This document shows, in pieces, positions 26,492-35,339 of a stretch of 64,000 nt of DNA (its first letter is position 1; each line of letters begins with the position of its first letter). Source of the stretch: JAVHYG01 sp040390025 (GTDB lineage Bacteria > Pseudomonadota > Gammaproteobacteria > Diplorickettsiales > Diplorickettsiaceae); NCBI GenBank assembly GCA_040390025.1, contig JAZJZD010000007.1:62001-126000 (forward strand), in the 5' to 3' direction. The notes beneath the pieces are model-generated. The model was not told the origin of the DNA and did no database searches. It saw only the letters and a program-made list of their open reading frames with translations. The translations under genes were made by a program, and so were the position numbers.

Positions 26492-27166
26492 ATGTCTCCC
26501 AAAATTTTAGCGATAGAAACGACAACAGAGGCTTGTTCAGCCGCTTTGCTCCATCAGGGGTTAATACAAGAGCACTATCAATTAGCGCCTCGCCAACATA
26601 CACATTTGATTTTACCTATGTTGGAAGCCTTACTTGATGAAGCTACTTTAAAGCCGCGTGATCTGGATGCTATTGCTTTTTGTCGCGGTCCAGGCAGTTT
26701 TACCGGTAGTCGCATTGGCGCAAGCATTGCCCAAGCGATTGCGTTTGCCGCTGAGATACCGGTGATTCTAGTCTCTAGTTTACAGTGTTTAGCGCAAGGT
26801 GCTTATCGCGAACTCCAGGCTGAACGTGTTTTAGCGGCTATCGATGCGCGTATGCATGAAATCTATTGGGCAAGTTATCAGCTTAATGCGGAAGGTATCA
26901 TGTCTGAAGTGGATGCTGAACAGCTGTCTAATCCGCAACAGATGCCTTTCACTACTTTACTTAACTTTATTGGTGTCGGAAGTGCGTGGGATACTTATCA
27001 TGAAAAGTTAGCCCTTCACTTTAAGAAGCAGTTGCAGCAATGGGTTCCGCAACGCTATCCTAGAGCCTATGATGTCGCCTTGCTTGCAGCACATTCCTTT
27101 CAAAAAGGCCATTTTGTTTCTGCAGCAGAGGCATTACCTGTTTATTTAAGAGAAAAAATTTGCTGA
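26492..27166 (+). CDS. tsaB: tRNA threonylcarbamoyladenosine protein TsaB
   Basis: 224 residues (E. coli 231). TsaB is the scaffold partner of TsaD in making t6A37 in ANN-decoding tRNAs. The ASKHA-type N-terminus ILAIETTTEACSAAL, HTHLILPMLEALL and FCRGPGSFTGSRIGASIAQAIAF are typical. It lies between fdxA and the Trm112-like gene, with short gaps that suggest cotranscription. Confidence 0.92.
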   Translation: MSPKILAIETTTEACSAALLHQGLIQEHYQLAPRQHTHLILPMLEALLDEATLKPRDLDAIAFCRGPGSFTGSRIGASIAQAIAFAAEIPVILVSSLQCLAQGAYRELQAERVLAAIDARMHEIYWASYQLNAEGIMSEVDAEQLSNPQQMPFTTLLNFIGVGSAWDTYHEKLALHFKKQLQQWVPQRYPRAYDVALLAAHSFQKGHFVSAAEALPVYLREKIC

Positions 27167-27176
27167 AGAGGCTGAG

Positions 27177-27365
27177 ATGGATAAGTATTTACTGAGTATT
27201 CTAGTTTGCCCTTCCTGTAAAGGAAGTTTAGTTTATGATAAATTAGCTCAAGAATTAATCTGTCGATTTGATCGCTTAGCCTATCCTATTCGCGACGAGA
27301 TTCCGATTATGCTCGAGGCAGAAGCGCGGAAAATATCGTTAGAAGAATACGATCGTTTAAGCTAA
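27177..27365 (+). CDS. ycaR: Trm112/UPF0434 family protein, YcaR-like
   Basis: 62 residues, the usual size. MDKYLLSILVCPSCKGSLVY carries a CPxC half of a zinc ribbon, and QELICRFDRLAYPIRDEIPIMLEAEAR matches E. coli YcaR closely; the second zinc pair is degenerate, as in YcaR itself. Exact role unknown. In enterics it sits near lpxK/kdsB; here it is between tsaB and pheS. Confidence 0.88.
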   Translation: MDKYLLSILVCPSCKGSLVYDKLAQELICRFDRLAYPIRDEIPIMLEAEARKISLEEYDRLS

Positions 27366-27377
27366 TGAGGATAGGGC

Positions 27378-28397
27378 ATGACACCCGATTTACAAAAAAT
27401 TATCGATGATGCAACACAATCGATTGAGAATGTTAAGCGTTTATCTGACTTAGAACAGTTACGGTCAACACTATTAGGTAAAAAAAGTGCACTTAACGAT
27501 AGCTTGCAAAAGTTAGCGCAATTGCCACTTGAAGAAAAGCGCAAGCAGGGACAAGCCGTCAACCAAGTAAAACAACAGCTCGCGTTACTCATTAAAGCGC
27601 GTTCGGATTTATTAAAAGAAGCGGATATCAAAGCGCAACTAAAAAGCGAATATATTGATATAAGTTTAGCCGGACGCGGTCAGTCCATTGGCAGTGTGCA
27701 TCCTGTGACGCAAACCCGCGAACGGATTGAAAATTTTTTTACAAAAGTAGGCTTTAGCGTTGTCGAAGGTCCAGAAATCGAAGATGATTATCATAACTTT
27801 GAAGCTTTAAATATTCCGACGAATCATCCGGCACGCGCGCTACATGATACTTTTTATTTTCCGAATGGTTTGTTATTACGTACGCATACTTCGCCTGTGC
27901 AAATTCGTGCGATGCAAAAAGGAAAACTTCCACTTAAGATCATAGCGCCTGGTCGTGTTTATCGTTGTGATTCCGATGTAACACATACCCCGATGTTCCA
28001 TCAAGTCGAAGGTTTGTTGATTGATGAGTCTGCCAATTTTTCTGAATTAAAAGGCTTACTCATAGAATTTTTACAGCAGTTTTTTGAAAAAGATGATTTA
28101 ATGACACGTTTTCGTGCGACTTATTTTCCATTTACCGAACCTTCGGCGGAAGTTGATATTCAATGTGTGATGTGTTCGGGAGATGGATGCCGAGTTTGCA
28201 GTAACACAGGTTGGTTAGAAATTTTGGGGTGTGGCATGGTACATCCCAATGTATTAGAAAAAGCTGGTTTTTCCCCAGAAAAATATCAAGGTTATGCTTT
28301 TGGCTTGGGTATCGATAGACTTGCCATGTTACGTTACCATATTCCCGATTTGCGTTTGATGTTTGAAAATGATTTGCGATTTTTAGAGCAGTTTTAA
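27378..28397 (+). CDS. pheS: Phenylalanyl-tRNA synthetase alpha subunit
   Basis: 339 residues (E. coli 327). Catalytic subunit of the class II alpha2-beta2 enzyme. It has an N-terminal coiled coil that binds tRNA-Phe, motif 1 (GFSVVEGPEIEDDYHNFEALNIP.. HPAR), motif 2 (LKIIAPGRVYRCDSDVTHTPMFHQVEG) and motif 3 (GYAFGLGIDRLAMLRY). A CxxC-type pair (VMCSGDGCRVCSNTGW) is as in the family. pheT follows one base after the stop. Confidence 0.96.
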   Translation: MTPDLQKIIDDATQSIENVKRLSDLEQLRSTLLGKKSALNDSLQKLAQLPLEEKRKQGQAVNQVKQQLALLIKARSDLLKEADIKAQLKSEYIDISLAGRGQSIGSVHPVTQTRERIENFFTKVGFSVVEGPEIEDDYHNFEALNIPTNHPARALHDTFYFPNGLLLRTHTSPVQIRAMQKGKLPLKIIAPGRVYRCDSDVTHTPMFHQVEGLLIDESANFSELKGLLIEFLQQFFEKDDLMTRFRATYFPFTEPSAEVDIQCVMCSGDGCRVCSNTGWLEILGCGMVHPNVLEKAGFSPEKYQGYAFGLGIDRLAMLRYHIPDLRLMFENDLRFLEQF

Positions 28398-28398
28398 T

Positions 28399-30786
28399 AT
28401 GAAATTGAGTGAACAGTGGCTACGTGAGTGGATTAATCCTTCTTTAAGTATTAACCAAATCGCTGAACAATTAACATTGGCCGGACTTGAAGTGGAATCG
28501 ATAACACCTGTTGCCGGTGAGTTTAGCAAGGTGGTCATAGGGAAAATTATCAATACGGCTCCGCATCCCGATGCATCGCGGTTACAGATTTGTCAGGTAG
28601 ATATTGGCGCTGAGCCATTATTGTCTATTGTTTGTGGCGCACCCAATGCCCGTTCCGGTTTAAAAGTAGCTGTAGCTCGTTTAGGCGCTAAGTTGCCAGG
28701 TGATCTCACGATTAAAGAAGTTAATTTACGCGGTGTAGTTTCTCAAGGTATGCTTTGTTCTAATGCGGAATTAGGTCTTAGTAACGATTCTGCAGGAATC
28801 TTAGAATTACCCACAGATGCGCCGATTGGAGAAGATTTACGCGACTATCTGCAATTATCTGATCGCTGTATCGATATTCATTTCACACCGAATCGGGGTG
28901 ATTGTTTAAGTATTAAAGGATTGGCGCGCGAGTTAGCGGCGTTGAACAATATTCCTTTAAATGTACCTTATAAACCGCCGAGTAATCCAGTAGATATACT
29001 TGATAAATTACCGATAACGGTTAAGTCTATAGAAGATTGTCCTTGTTATTTAGGTCGAATTATCCGTGGTATTAACCCACAAGCTAAAACACCGATTTGG
29101 CTTAGCGAACGTTTACGACGTTCCGGTTTTCGGTCTATCCATCCGGTGGTGGATGTTACTAATTATGTATTACTTGAACTGGGTCAGCCATTACATGCCT
29201 TTGATTTAGCACACTTAAAATCTGAAGTTATTGTTCGGCGAGCGGGCGAAAGCGAAAAATTAAAACTATTGGATGGAAAAGAAGTCACTTTAGATAGAGA
29301 TACGCTCGTCATTGCCGATGAAATACAAGTACACGCGATAGCGGGTGTTATGGGAGGACTTTCTTCCTCAGTATCAGAGACAACGACAGATATTTTTTTA
29401 GAAAGTGCTTTTTTTAGTCCAAAGGTTATTGCAGGTCGTGCGCGACACTATAATTTAAACAGTGATTCCGCTTATCGTTTTGAACGAGGTGTGGATCCTG
29501 AGTTAGCTTCACAGGCAATAGAGCGCGCTACGCAACTATTAATTGAAATAGTTGGCGGAAAAATAGGCCCTGTTGTTGAAATAAAAGGTTCTATCAAGAA
29601 ACCTTCTCCAATTAGGCTTCGTCAAGGGCATGTTAAAAAAATATTAGGTATTTCTTTAACAAAAGATGAAATTGAATCGATTTTGAGTCGTTTAGGCATG
29701 ACTTTTACCACTTACCAATCGGAAGAAAAATATTGGCAAGTCACACCGCCCACATGGCGTTTTGATATCGCTTTAGAAGCGGATTTAATTGAAGAATTAG
29801 CTCGTATTCACGGTTATAGTAAAATTCCCGCCACACTGCCTTGTACGGAATTACATTTTTTGCCAAGTTCTGAATCGAAAATTCCTTTAACGCGATTACG
29901 TCATCTTTTAGTTGATCGTGATTATCACGAAGCAATTACCTATAGCTTTACTTCGCCACACATGCAAAAGGCTATTAATCCAGAGGAAACACCGTTAGTT
30001 TTACAAAACCCTATTTCGAATGATCTTTCTGTCATGCGTAGTAGCTTATGGCCAGGGCTGCTAAATGCAGCGGCGGATAATCAAAAGCGTCAACAACACC
30101 GTGTACGCTTGTTTGAAACAGGTCTTTGTTTCAAGAGTGACGGTGGACAAGAATTAGTACAAACCCCTTATTTAGCCGCCATCGCAACAGGCGATAGTGT
30201 TCCGGAACAGTGGGGAATTCCCCAAAAGCCTTTAGATTTTTTTAACGTAAAGTCAGATATTGAAGCGTTGTTTCATTTAACAGGACAGCTGGCTAACATT
30301 CAGTTTATTCCGGAAGAACATCCTGCATTGCATCCTGGCCAATCCTGTAAGATTGTAAAAGGAAAAAAGTCACTAGGCTATTTTGGTGCTTTGCATCCAG
30401 CGCTTTTAACCAAGTTAGATTTAACAGGGCCTGTTTATTTATTTGAGTTATCTCTTTCAGAAATAACACAAACGAGTGTGCCTTACTTTAAGAAGTTTTC
30501 TAAATTTCCTATTGTGCGTCGTGATATCTCTTTTTGGGTAGATAAAAAAATTTCTGCACAAGCTATTTTACAACAGGCAAAATTAGATGCAGGAAATTGG
30601 CTCAATGATGTTTATTTATTTGATGTCTATCACGATCAGACATCAGAAGAAGAAATGCATAGTCTTGCTTTAGCACTATTATGGCAACATCCTTCTCGTA
30701 CGCTCGTTGATGTAGAGATCGATGACCTGCTGAAAAAAGTGATTGAAGGTCTTAAAAAGCATTTTGTTATTCAGTTAAGGGAATAG
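28399..30786 (+). CDS. pheT: Phenylalanyl-tRNA synthetase beta subunit
   Basis: 795 residues, the E. coli length. It has the N-terminal tRNA-binding EMAP-like domain (VVIGKIINTAPHPDASRLQICQVD), the B3/B4 editing domain, a B5 domain (HGYSKIPATLP), and the C-terminal ferredoxin-fold anticodon-binding domain (FPIVRRDISFWVD). Pairs with pheS. The spacing pheS-pheT-ihfA is 1 and 4 bp, so they form one operon. No phe leader peptide is visible upstream because other genes directly precede pheS. Confidence 0.96.
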   Translation: MKLSEQWLREWINPSLSINQIAEQLTLAGLEVESITPVAGEFSKVVIGKIINTAPHPDASRLQICQVDIGAEPLLSIVCGAPNARSGLKVAVARLGAKLPGDLTIKEVNLRGVVSQGMLCSNAELGLSNDSAGILELPTDAPIGEDLRDYLQLSDRCIDIHFTPNRGDCLSIKGLARELAALNNIPLNVPYKPPSNPVDILDKLPITVKSIEDCPCYLGRIIRGINPQAKTPIWLSERLRRSGFRSIHPVVDVTNYVLLELGQPLHAFDLAHLKSEVIVRRAGESEKLKLLDGKEVTLDRDTLVIADEIQVHAIAGVMGGLSSSVSETTTDIFLESAFFSPKVIAGRARHYNLNSDSAYRFERGVDPELASQAIERATQLLIEIVGGKIGPVVEIKGSIKKPSPIRLRQGHVKKILGISLTKDEIESILSRLGMTFTTYQSEEKYWQVTPPTWRFDIALEADLIEELARIHGYSKIPATLPCTELHFLPSSESKIPLTRLRHLLVDRDYHEAITYSFTSPHMQKAINPEETPLVLQNPISNDLSVMRSSLWPGLLNAAADNQKRQQHRVRLFETGLCFKSDGGQELVQTPYLAAIATGDSVPEQWGIPQKPLDFFNVKSDIEALFHLTGQLANIQFIPEEHPALHPGQSCKIVKGKKSLGYFGALHPALLTKLDLTGPVYLFELSLSEITQTSVPYFKKFSKFPIVRRDISFWVDKKISAQAILQQAKLDAGNWLNDVYLFDVYHDQTSEEEMHSLALALLWQHPSRTLVDVEIDDLLKKVIEGLKKHFVIQLRE

Positions 30787-30790
30787 GGTA

Positions 30791-31159
30791 ATGAGTAAAG
30801 TCTTAACCAAAGCAGAATTAGTTATCTGCTTAAGAGAGCAAGATCCCAATTTGAGTGCGATAGTCGCTATTCAACTCACTGATGCTTTTTTTGAAGAGAT
30901 AGGTGTTGCTCTTGAACAAGGAGATGTTGTTAAGTTATCTGGCTTGGGAAGCTTTCGTGTTAAAAATAAAAAAGCACGTCCTGGACGTAATCCTAAAACA
31001 GGGATTAATACTCTGGTTGCATCACGAAATGTAGTGCGCTTTCAAGCAAGTGAGAAGCTAAAAGCTAAGCTAAAAAGTGCTAATAAATTAAGTCAACTTA
31101 GCTCTAAACAGAAAACGGTGCTTTTTGGCCATCATCGTGCCATTGAAATACCCTCTTAA
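30791..31159 (+). CDS. ihfA: Integration host factor alpha, extended C-terminus
   Basis: 122 residues against 99 in E. coli. IHF alpha pairs with IHF beta to bend DNA. The HU/IHF core is clear: LTKAELVICL, TDAFFEEIGVALEQGDVVKLSGLGSF and the DNA-inserting arm RPGRNPKTG. After KLKSANK the protein has about 20 extra residues (SQLSSKQKTVLFGHHRAIEIPS); the last 15 or so are encoded by the right end of a MITE-like element (31111-31158). So an element insertion appears to have replaced or extended the C-terminus. Position after pheT identifies it as ihfA. Confidence 0.9.
   Translation: MSKVLTKAELVICLREQDPNLSAIVAIQLTDAFFEEIGVALEQGDVVKLSGLGSFRVKNKKARPGRNPKTGINTLVASRNVVRFQASEKLKAKLKSANKLSQLSSKQKTVLFGHHRAIEIPS
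31111..31158 (+). repeat. MITE right-end fragment in ihfA 3' end
   Basis: This segment closely matches the right end of the elements at 34632 and 35161 (shared GCTTTTTGGCCATCAT, then GTGCCATTGAA, ending CCCTCT). It encodes the C-terminal residues of IhfA. Confidence 0.8.
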
Positions 31160-31206
31160 ATAAGTTGCGGGTTTTTCATGCCCGCATTACAATAGCCCGT
31201 CTTTTT

Positions 31207-31283
31207 CGGGGCGTAGCGCAGCCTGGTAGCGCACCTGCATGGGGTGTAGGTGGTCGCTGGTTCAAATCCAGTCGCCCCGACCA
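31207..31283 (+). tRNA. tRNA-Pro (GGG)
   Basis: 77 nt including CCA. Acceptor CGGGGCG pairs with CGCCCCG, the anticodon loop is ATGGGGT (GGG) and the T-loop is TTCAAAT. It lies 47 bp after ihfA. Confidence 0.95.
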
Positions 31284-31539
31284 TTTCAGACTTTCTTTTG
31301 TGAGTACCTTTCGTTACAAAACAGCTACAGCTTTGCATCCCGTCAAATAGTACTTTCCATTTTCTAATAACCCGTGTTTTTACAATTTTTTTATGTAGGT
31401 TTGCTCTGCGTAGCGTTGTTATTATTTAATTTTATATTTCTATTTAAGATTATCTAAATATTTAGAGAGTAGTATGTGTTTCACTAAGGATAAAAGCTTT
31501 GAAGAGAGGAGAGTTAAATAACCATAGTGAAAGGTTGAT

Positions 31540-33838
31540 ATGCTAAAACTAATAAAGGAAAAAATCAATAAACTAAGAAACGACTTGCCACGACCTGAAG
31601 ATCTAATCGACAGAGTATTTAAAGAGGATATTCTTCTAAAATACAGTTGGCGTTTAATAAACAGTCTAGAAGGCATCCTGAATAATAACCCTGAAGACGA
31701 TGTTGTTTTGAAAGAAGCCCTTAAACACTTTCTTCAGGACAATTGGGCGTTGGTCAAGGGTAGTCTACTTGCTTATACAGCGCTACCCAGTCATCCCATT
31801 ACCCAACTTTTATGTGATGTAGCTAATTACGTGGCTGAAAATACACAATCTGCCGCTATTGGTTTTTTAATGCCGGGTGTAGTTTGTGACAGTCTTTCCC
31901 CTTGGAAATACGGAAACCTAGATGAAATGGATTTAATTGAAGTTCTGCAGATACATGCGCTTGGCAAGGATTTTACTTATTTAGTTCCTATATCAATACT
32001 AGCAAAAGAAGGAATAGATATAGGTTTAGATAAAATAGTCAATCCTTATTATGATGCAGATATACATGATAAACATGCAGTGTACCTTTCAATTGAAGAG
32101 CTTAAGCGTTTGGCGGAACATTCTTCCGAGACAACAGCACTTTACAGCTTAAGAGAGAACTATCTAGCACTTGCAAATGATACATCAACGTTACTTGGAA
32201 AACTCAAGGAATTTATTAAAGATTTAGGATTCTACAGTGTACAAGGTATAGGCGAAGAAGATGCTGCTGGAGAAAATAGCTATGCGAAGCTTGTAAATTT
32301 TATAGAATTTTGGGACGTCTTAGATAAAAAAGATGTTCCTGATGTAGTAAAAGGAGAGATAGAACTTATAAAGCAATTAGGATCAGACAAAAACAAACAT
32401 GGGGATATAGCTAGCTGTTTTGCTACGCGTAGAACTGAACTACTCACGGCTATAAAAGGTAATGAGCCGATATTGGCGTCTATAGTCTTAAGTGCTGAAA
32501 AAAAAGAGTCTAGCATTAAAAAAACTATGGATGATTTTGACAAGGTAAGTGCTGATCTTCAGCAATGTTTGCAAAAAAAAGAATATACTGGCCAAGATAG
32601 ATTGGGAGTTACCACAAAAATCCTTGATGAATTAGGTGTAGGTTTATCAGTTGCTAATTTTTCTGCATTGATAGAGATTTTGAGAGGACTTAGGGTTGAA
32701 GAAGTGGGGGCGCTTTGTGCGTTGCCGCAAGCGCCCGAAAAAATTGTAATTGCTATTAATGGCATCGAAAATATGGTAATACTTGCTAGCGTAGAGCTCA
32801 ATGAGGAGATATTAAGTGCGCTTCTGCAGGGTATAAAGGGCAAGATTGATCTTATCATCACATCACCTCAAGATTTTTCAAGTTTTCTTATTCCTCTCAA
32901 TGTCGATCAGTGTACGGTTGTTTTAGAAGCTTTAAAGGAGGAATTGCCTGAAATCATTAANNNNNNNNNNNNNNNNNNNNNNNNNNNNNNNNNNNNNNNN
33001 NNNNNNNNNNNNNNNNNNNNNNNNNNNNNNNNNNNNNNNNNNNNNNNNNNNNNNNNNNNNGGTTGTTTTAGAAGCTTTAAAGGAGGAATTGCCTGAAATC
33101 ATTAAGAATGCGGCTGATCTTTCCTCTGTTCTGTGCTATTTAATTCCCTATCAGTGTACGGTTGTTTTAGAAGCTTTAAAGGAGGAATTGCCTGAAATCA
33201 TTAAGAATGCGGCTAATCTTTCCAAGGTTCTGTACCGTTTAACTTCCGATCAGTGTACGGTTGTTTTAGAAGCTTTAAAGGAGGAATTGCCTGAAATCAT
33301 TAAGAATGCGGCTAATCTTTCCAAGGTTCTGTACCGTTTAACTTCCGATCAGTGTACGGTTGTTTTAGAAGCTTTAAAGGAGGAATTGCCTGAAATCATT
33401 AAGAATGCGGCTGATCTTTCCTCTGTTCTGTGCTATTTAATTCCCTATCAGTGTACGGTTGTTTTAGAAGCTTTAAAGGAGGAATTCCCTGAAATCATTA
33501 AGGATGCGGATGATCTTTCCAAGGTTCTGCTTCGTTTAAATTCCGATCAGTGTACAGTTGTTTTAGAAGCTTTAGAGGAAAAATTGTTTGAAATTATTAA
33601 AAATGATAAGGAGTTTGAATCTGCATGCGTATTTTTAAAACAAGAAATTGTTATTGCCTTAAAAACTGTATATGAAAATAAAAAGCAAAAACAGCACCTG
33701 TCGCCTATTGAAACGCTCGCTAGACTCGGTCTTTTTAACAAAGAGCCGAATAGCCTTTTAAACAACCAAGAAACGCTGGAGGAAAATCCACTTAAGGTTG
33801 TTAACAATATTACGATTTCACGTGGAGGATCCTCTTAA
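31540..33838 (+). CDS. 33-residue tandem-repeat protein, assembly gap inside
   Basis: One gene interrupted by 100 N (32961-33060). The start ATG has AAAGG upstream; there is no signal peptide. The first about 360 residues are a helical domain of unknown family. It leads into a 33-residue repeat of the form QCTVVLEALKEELPEII-KNA-xLSxVLxxLxx. At least one unit is before the gap and five full plus one decayed unit after it, then a charged tail ending ITISRGGSS. The frame differs on the two sides only because the gap is a placeholder. The helical repeat style resembles Legionellales effector proteins; the function is unknown. Confidence 0.75.
32916..33654 (+). repeat. 99-bp tandem repeat array (33-residue coding unit)
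   Basis: Units start at 32916 (runs into the gap), 33061, 33160, 33259, 33358, 33457 and a diverged one at 33556, each exactly 99 bp. The first 45 bp are nearly invariant; the other 54 bp come in two main types (ending LCYLIPY or LYRLTSD), in the order A-B-B-A after the gap. High identity between units suggests recent copying. Confidence 0.92.
32961..33060. other. Assembly gap of 100 N
   Basis: A run of exactly 100 N inside the tandem array, the conventional length for a gap of unknown size. Repeat phase on both sides requires a true length of 54 + 99k bases if the array is regular, so reads probably could not be placed across identical units. Confidence 0.97.
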
Positions 33839-34065
33839 GTTAGCTATTGTTATTTTATAGACCTCCCCTTACAGCACACCTCGATATAACGTATAGGGGA
33901 GCTTAACTTAGCAGTTTTGTGAATAGAGCTCAGGAAAAAGCCCAATCCATCCAGATAATGGCTTATTTTCATGAGTATAAGAAAATAATTTACTGTTTAT
34001 ATTTTATCTCTTATAGTAAAGTTAAATTGTCTTTATAACATTTAGTTAAGTTAGGAGATTGAGGA

Positions 34066-34515
34066 ATGGCGCATTATCAAAAAATCTTAGTCGCAATTGA
34101 TTTACACCCTACGTGTGATGAAATTATATTAAAGCGTGCTCATGAATTAGCAAAAACAAGTAATGCTACTTTGTCAGTTATCCATGCGGTAGAGCATATT
34201 AATGCCTATGGTGTTGCGCAGGCCTATCCAGCAGTAATCGACTTAGAAGGCGAGATGCGTTTGGAGGCAAAAAAGCAACTCGGCGAGCTTGCTGAAAAAT
34301 TTTCTATTCCCCAAGACCAACAATACGTAGAAGTAGGTTCACCTAAGGTGGTTATTCTCGATAAAATGAAACAATTAAAGACTGATTTAATTATCATTGG
34401 TAGTCATGGCCGTCATGGTATTGGTCTTTTATTTGGTTCTACCGCAAGTGCAGTTATCCACCATCTCTCTTGTGATGCGCTTGTTGTTAAAATACCAGAC
34501 TACAAAGCTCTCTAA
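34066..34515 (+). CDS. uspA: Universal stress protein, UspA family
   Basis: 149 residues, one Usp domain. ILVAIDLHPTCDEI at the start gives the first strand and Asp; the C-terminal ATP-binding motif GSHGRHGIGLLFGSTA matches G-2x-G-9x-G(S/T). AGGAG lies before the ATG. It stands alone in a repeat-rich interval; 33839-34065 before it holds only a short CTCCCCT/AGGGGAG hairpin and a presumed promoter. Confidence 0.9.
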   Translation: MAHYQKILVAIDLHPTCDEIILKRAHELAKTSNATLSVIHAVEHINAYGVAQAYPAVIDLEGEMRLEAKKQLGELAEKFSIPQDQQYVEVGSPKVVILDKMKQLKTDLIIIGSHGRHGIGLLFGSTASAVIHHLSCDALVVKIPDYKAL

Positions 34516-34631
34516 AGGTTGTTCTTTTTTTTGGCTATTCTCGATTTGTTTATCTCTAATTTTTGAGCTACAGTAAGAGGGTGTTTTAGGCCTTTTTTGA
34601 AACACAGTAGTTTGCTTGCGTTCGGAATACG
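34516..34631. other. Intergenic DNA with a solitary element end
   Basis: A TIR-like sequence AGAGGGTGTTTT lies near 34577, upstream of the complete element. Together with that element it fills the 415-bp gap between uspA and the DUF378 gene; I see no gene here. Confidence 0.4.
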
Positions 34632-34775
34632 AGAGGGTGTTTTCAATTGTGTTAGGATGAGGCAAAAATCGTTGTTTTTTGAGTAGCGTAACGGATCATA
34701 CTTTAACGTATGTGAGTAACGCAACACAGAAAAACGGCGCTTTTTGGCCATCATTGTGCCATTGAAGACACCTCT
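34632..34775. mobile_element. MITE-like element, copy 1
   Basis: 144 bp bounded by terminal inverted repeats (AGAGGGTGTTTTCAAT and ATTGAAGACACCTCT), closely similar to the copy at 35161. It has internal inverted repeats (CATAC...GTATG, CAAAAA...TTTTTGG) and no coding capacity, so it would have to be moved in trans. No matching transposase is in the window. Confidence 0.8.
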
Positions 34776-34930
34776 GACTGGTGAGGCACGGATTTTACAT
34801 CGGTAAATGAGGTAAAGTAGTCAGATATTCAACGTTGAAATCAAGTAAATTTATGCTGCTTAGAAAAAGGTCTTGTAGTCTAAACCAAAAATAAGATGTT
34901 TTGAGAGGTCTATTAAATAAAGGAGTATTT

Positions 34931-35155
34931 ATGTTCAAGAATCCGAGTGTTTTAGATTGGATTGCACTAGTTATCTTATTTATTGGTGGTTTGAACTGGG
35001 GTTTGGTCGGTTTGTTCCACTTTGACTTAGTAACCGGCATTTTTGGCGACTATAGTCCTATCGCTAGAATCCTTTATATTATTATTGGTCTTTGTGCTAT
35101 TTATGTGTTGGTTCGTGCATTGAGTTGCTGTAAAAAAGGAATATCCGTCCCTTAA
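34931..35155 (+). CDS. DUF378 small membrane protein
   Basis: 74 residues from ATG at 34931, which has AAAGGAG five bases upstream (an earlier frame start has none). Two membrane helices (LDWIALVILFIGGLNWGLVG and ILYIIIGLCAIYVLVRA) match the DUF378/YuzA pattern with its conserved GGLNWGLVG. Function unknown. It is bracketed by two copies of the same MITE-like element, six bases from the right one. Confidence 0.85.
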   Translation: MFKNPSVLDWIALVILFIGGLNWGLVGLFHFDLVTGIFGDYSPIARILYIIIGLCAIYVLVRALSCCKKGISVP

Positions 35156-35160
35156 TTTTT

Positions 35161-35305
35161 AGAGGGTGTCTTCAATTGTGCTAGGATGAGACAAAAAGCG
35201 TTGTTTTTCGAGTAGTGTAACGGAGCATACTTAAGCGTATGTAAGTAACGCAACACAGAAAAACGGCGCTTTTTGGCCATTATCTTGCCATTGAAGACAC
35301 CCTCT
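35161..35305. mobile_element. MITE-like element, copy 2
   Basis: 145 bp with terminal inverted repeats AGAGGGTGTCTTCAAT / ATTGAAGACACCCTCT (16 bp, perfect). It has the same orientation and nearly the same sequence as copy 1, and lies between the DUF378 stop codon and the rmuC stop codon, where its hairpins might also act in termination. Confidence 0.85.
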
Positions 35306-35339
35306 TAGGTTTTTAGTTTGCTATTCTTTTTCATTAAGA

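Noticed and set aside
31156..31350. Short ORFs on both strands over tRNA-Pro
   Set aside because: They are produced by the tRNA sequence and lack ribosome-binding sites and family matches.
33040..33100. Frameshift in the tandem-repeat gene
   Set aside because: The frame change coincides with a 100-N placeholder; repeat phase predicts a gap divisible by three, so no real frameshift is shown.
32900..33660. Regular repeats suggesting a CRISPR array
   Set aside because: The 99-bp units are contiguous, in frame, without unique spacers, and encode a 33-residue protein repeat.
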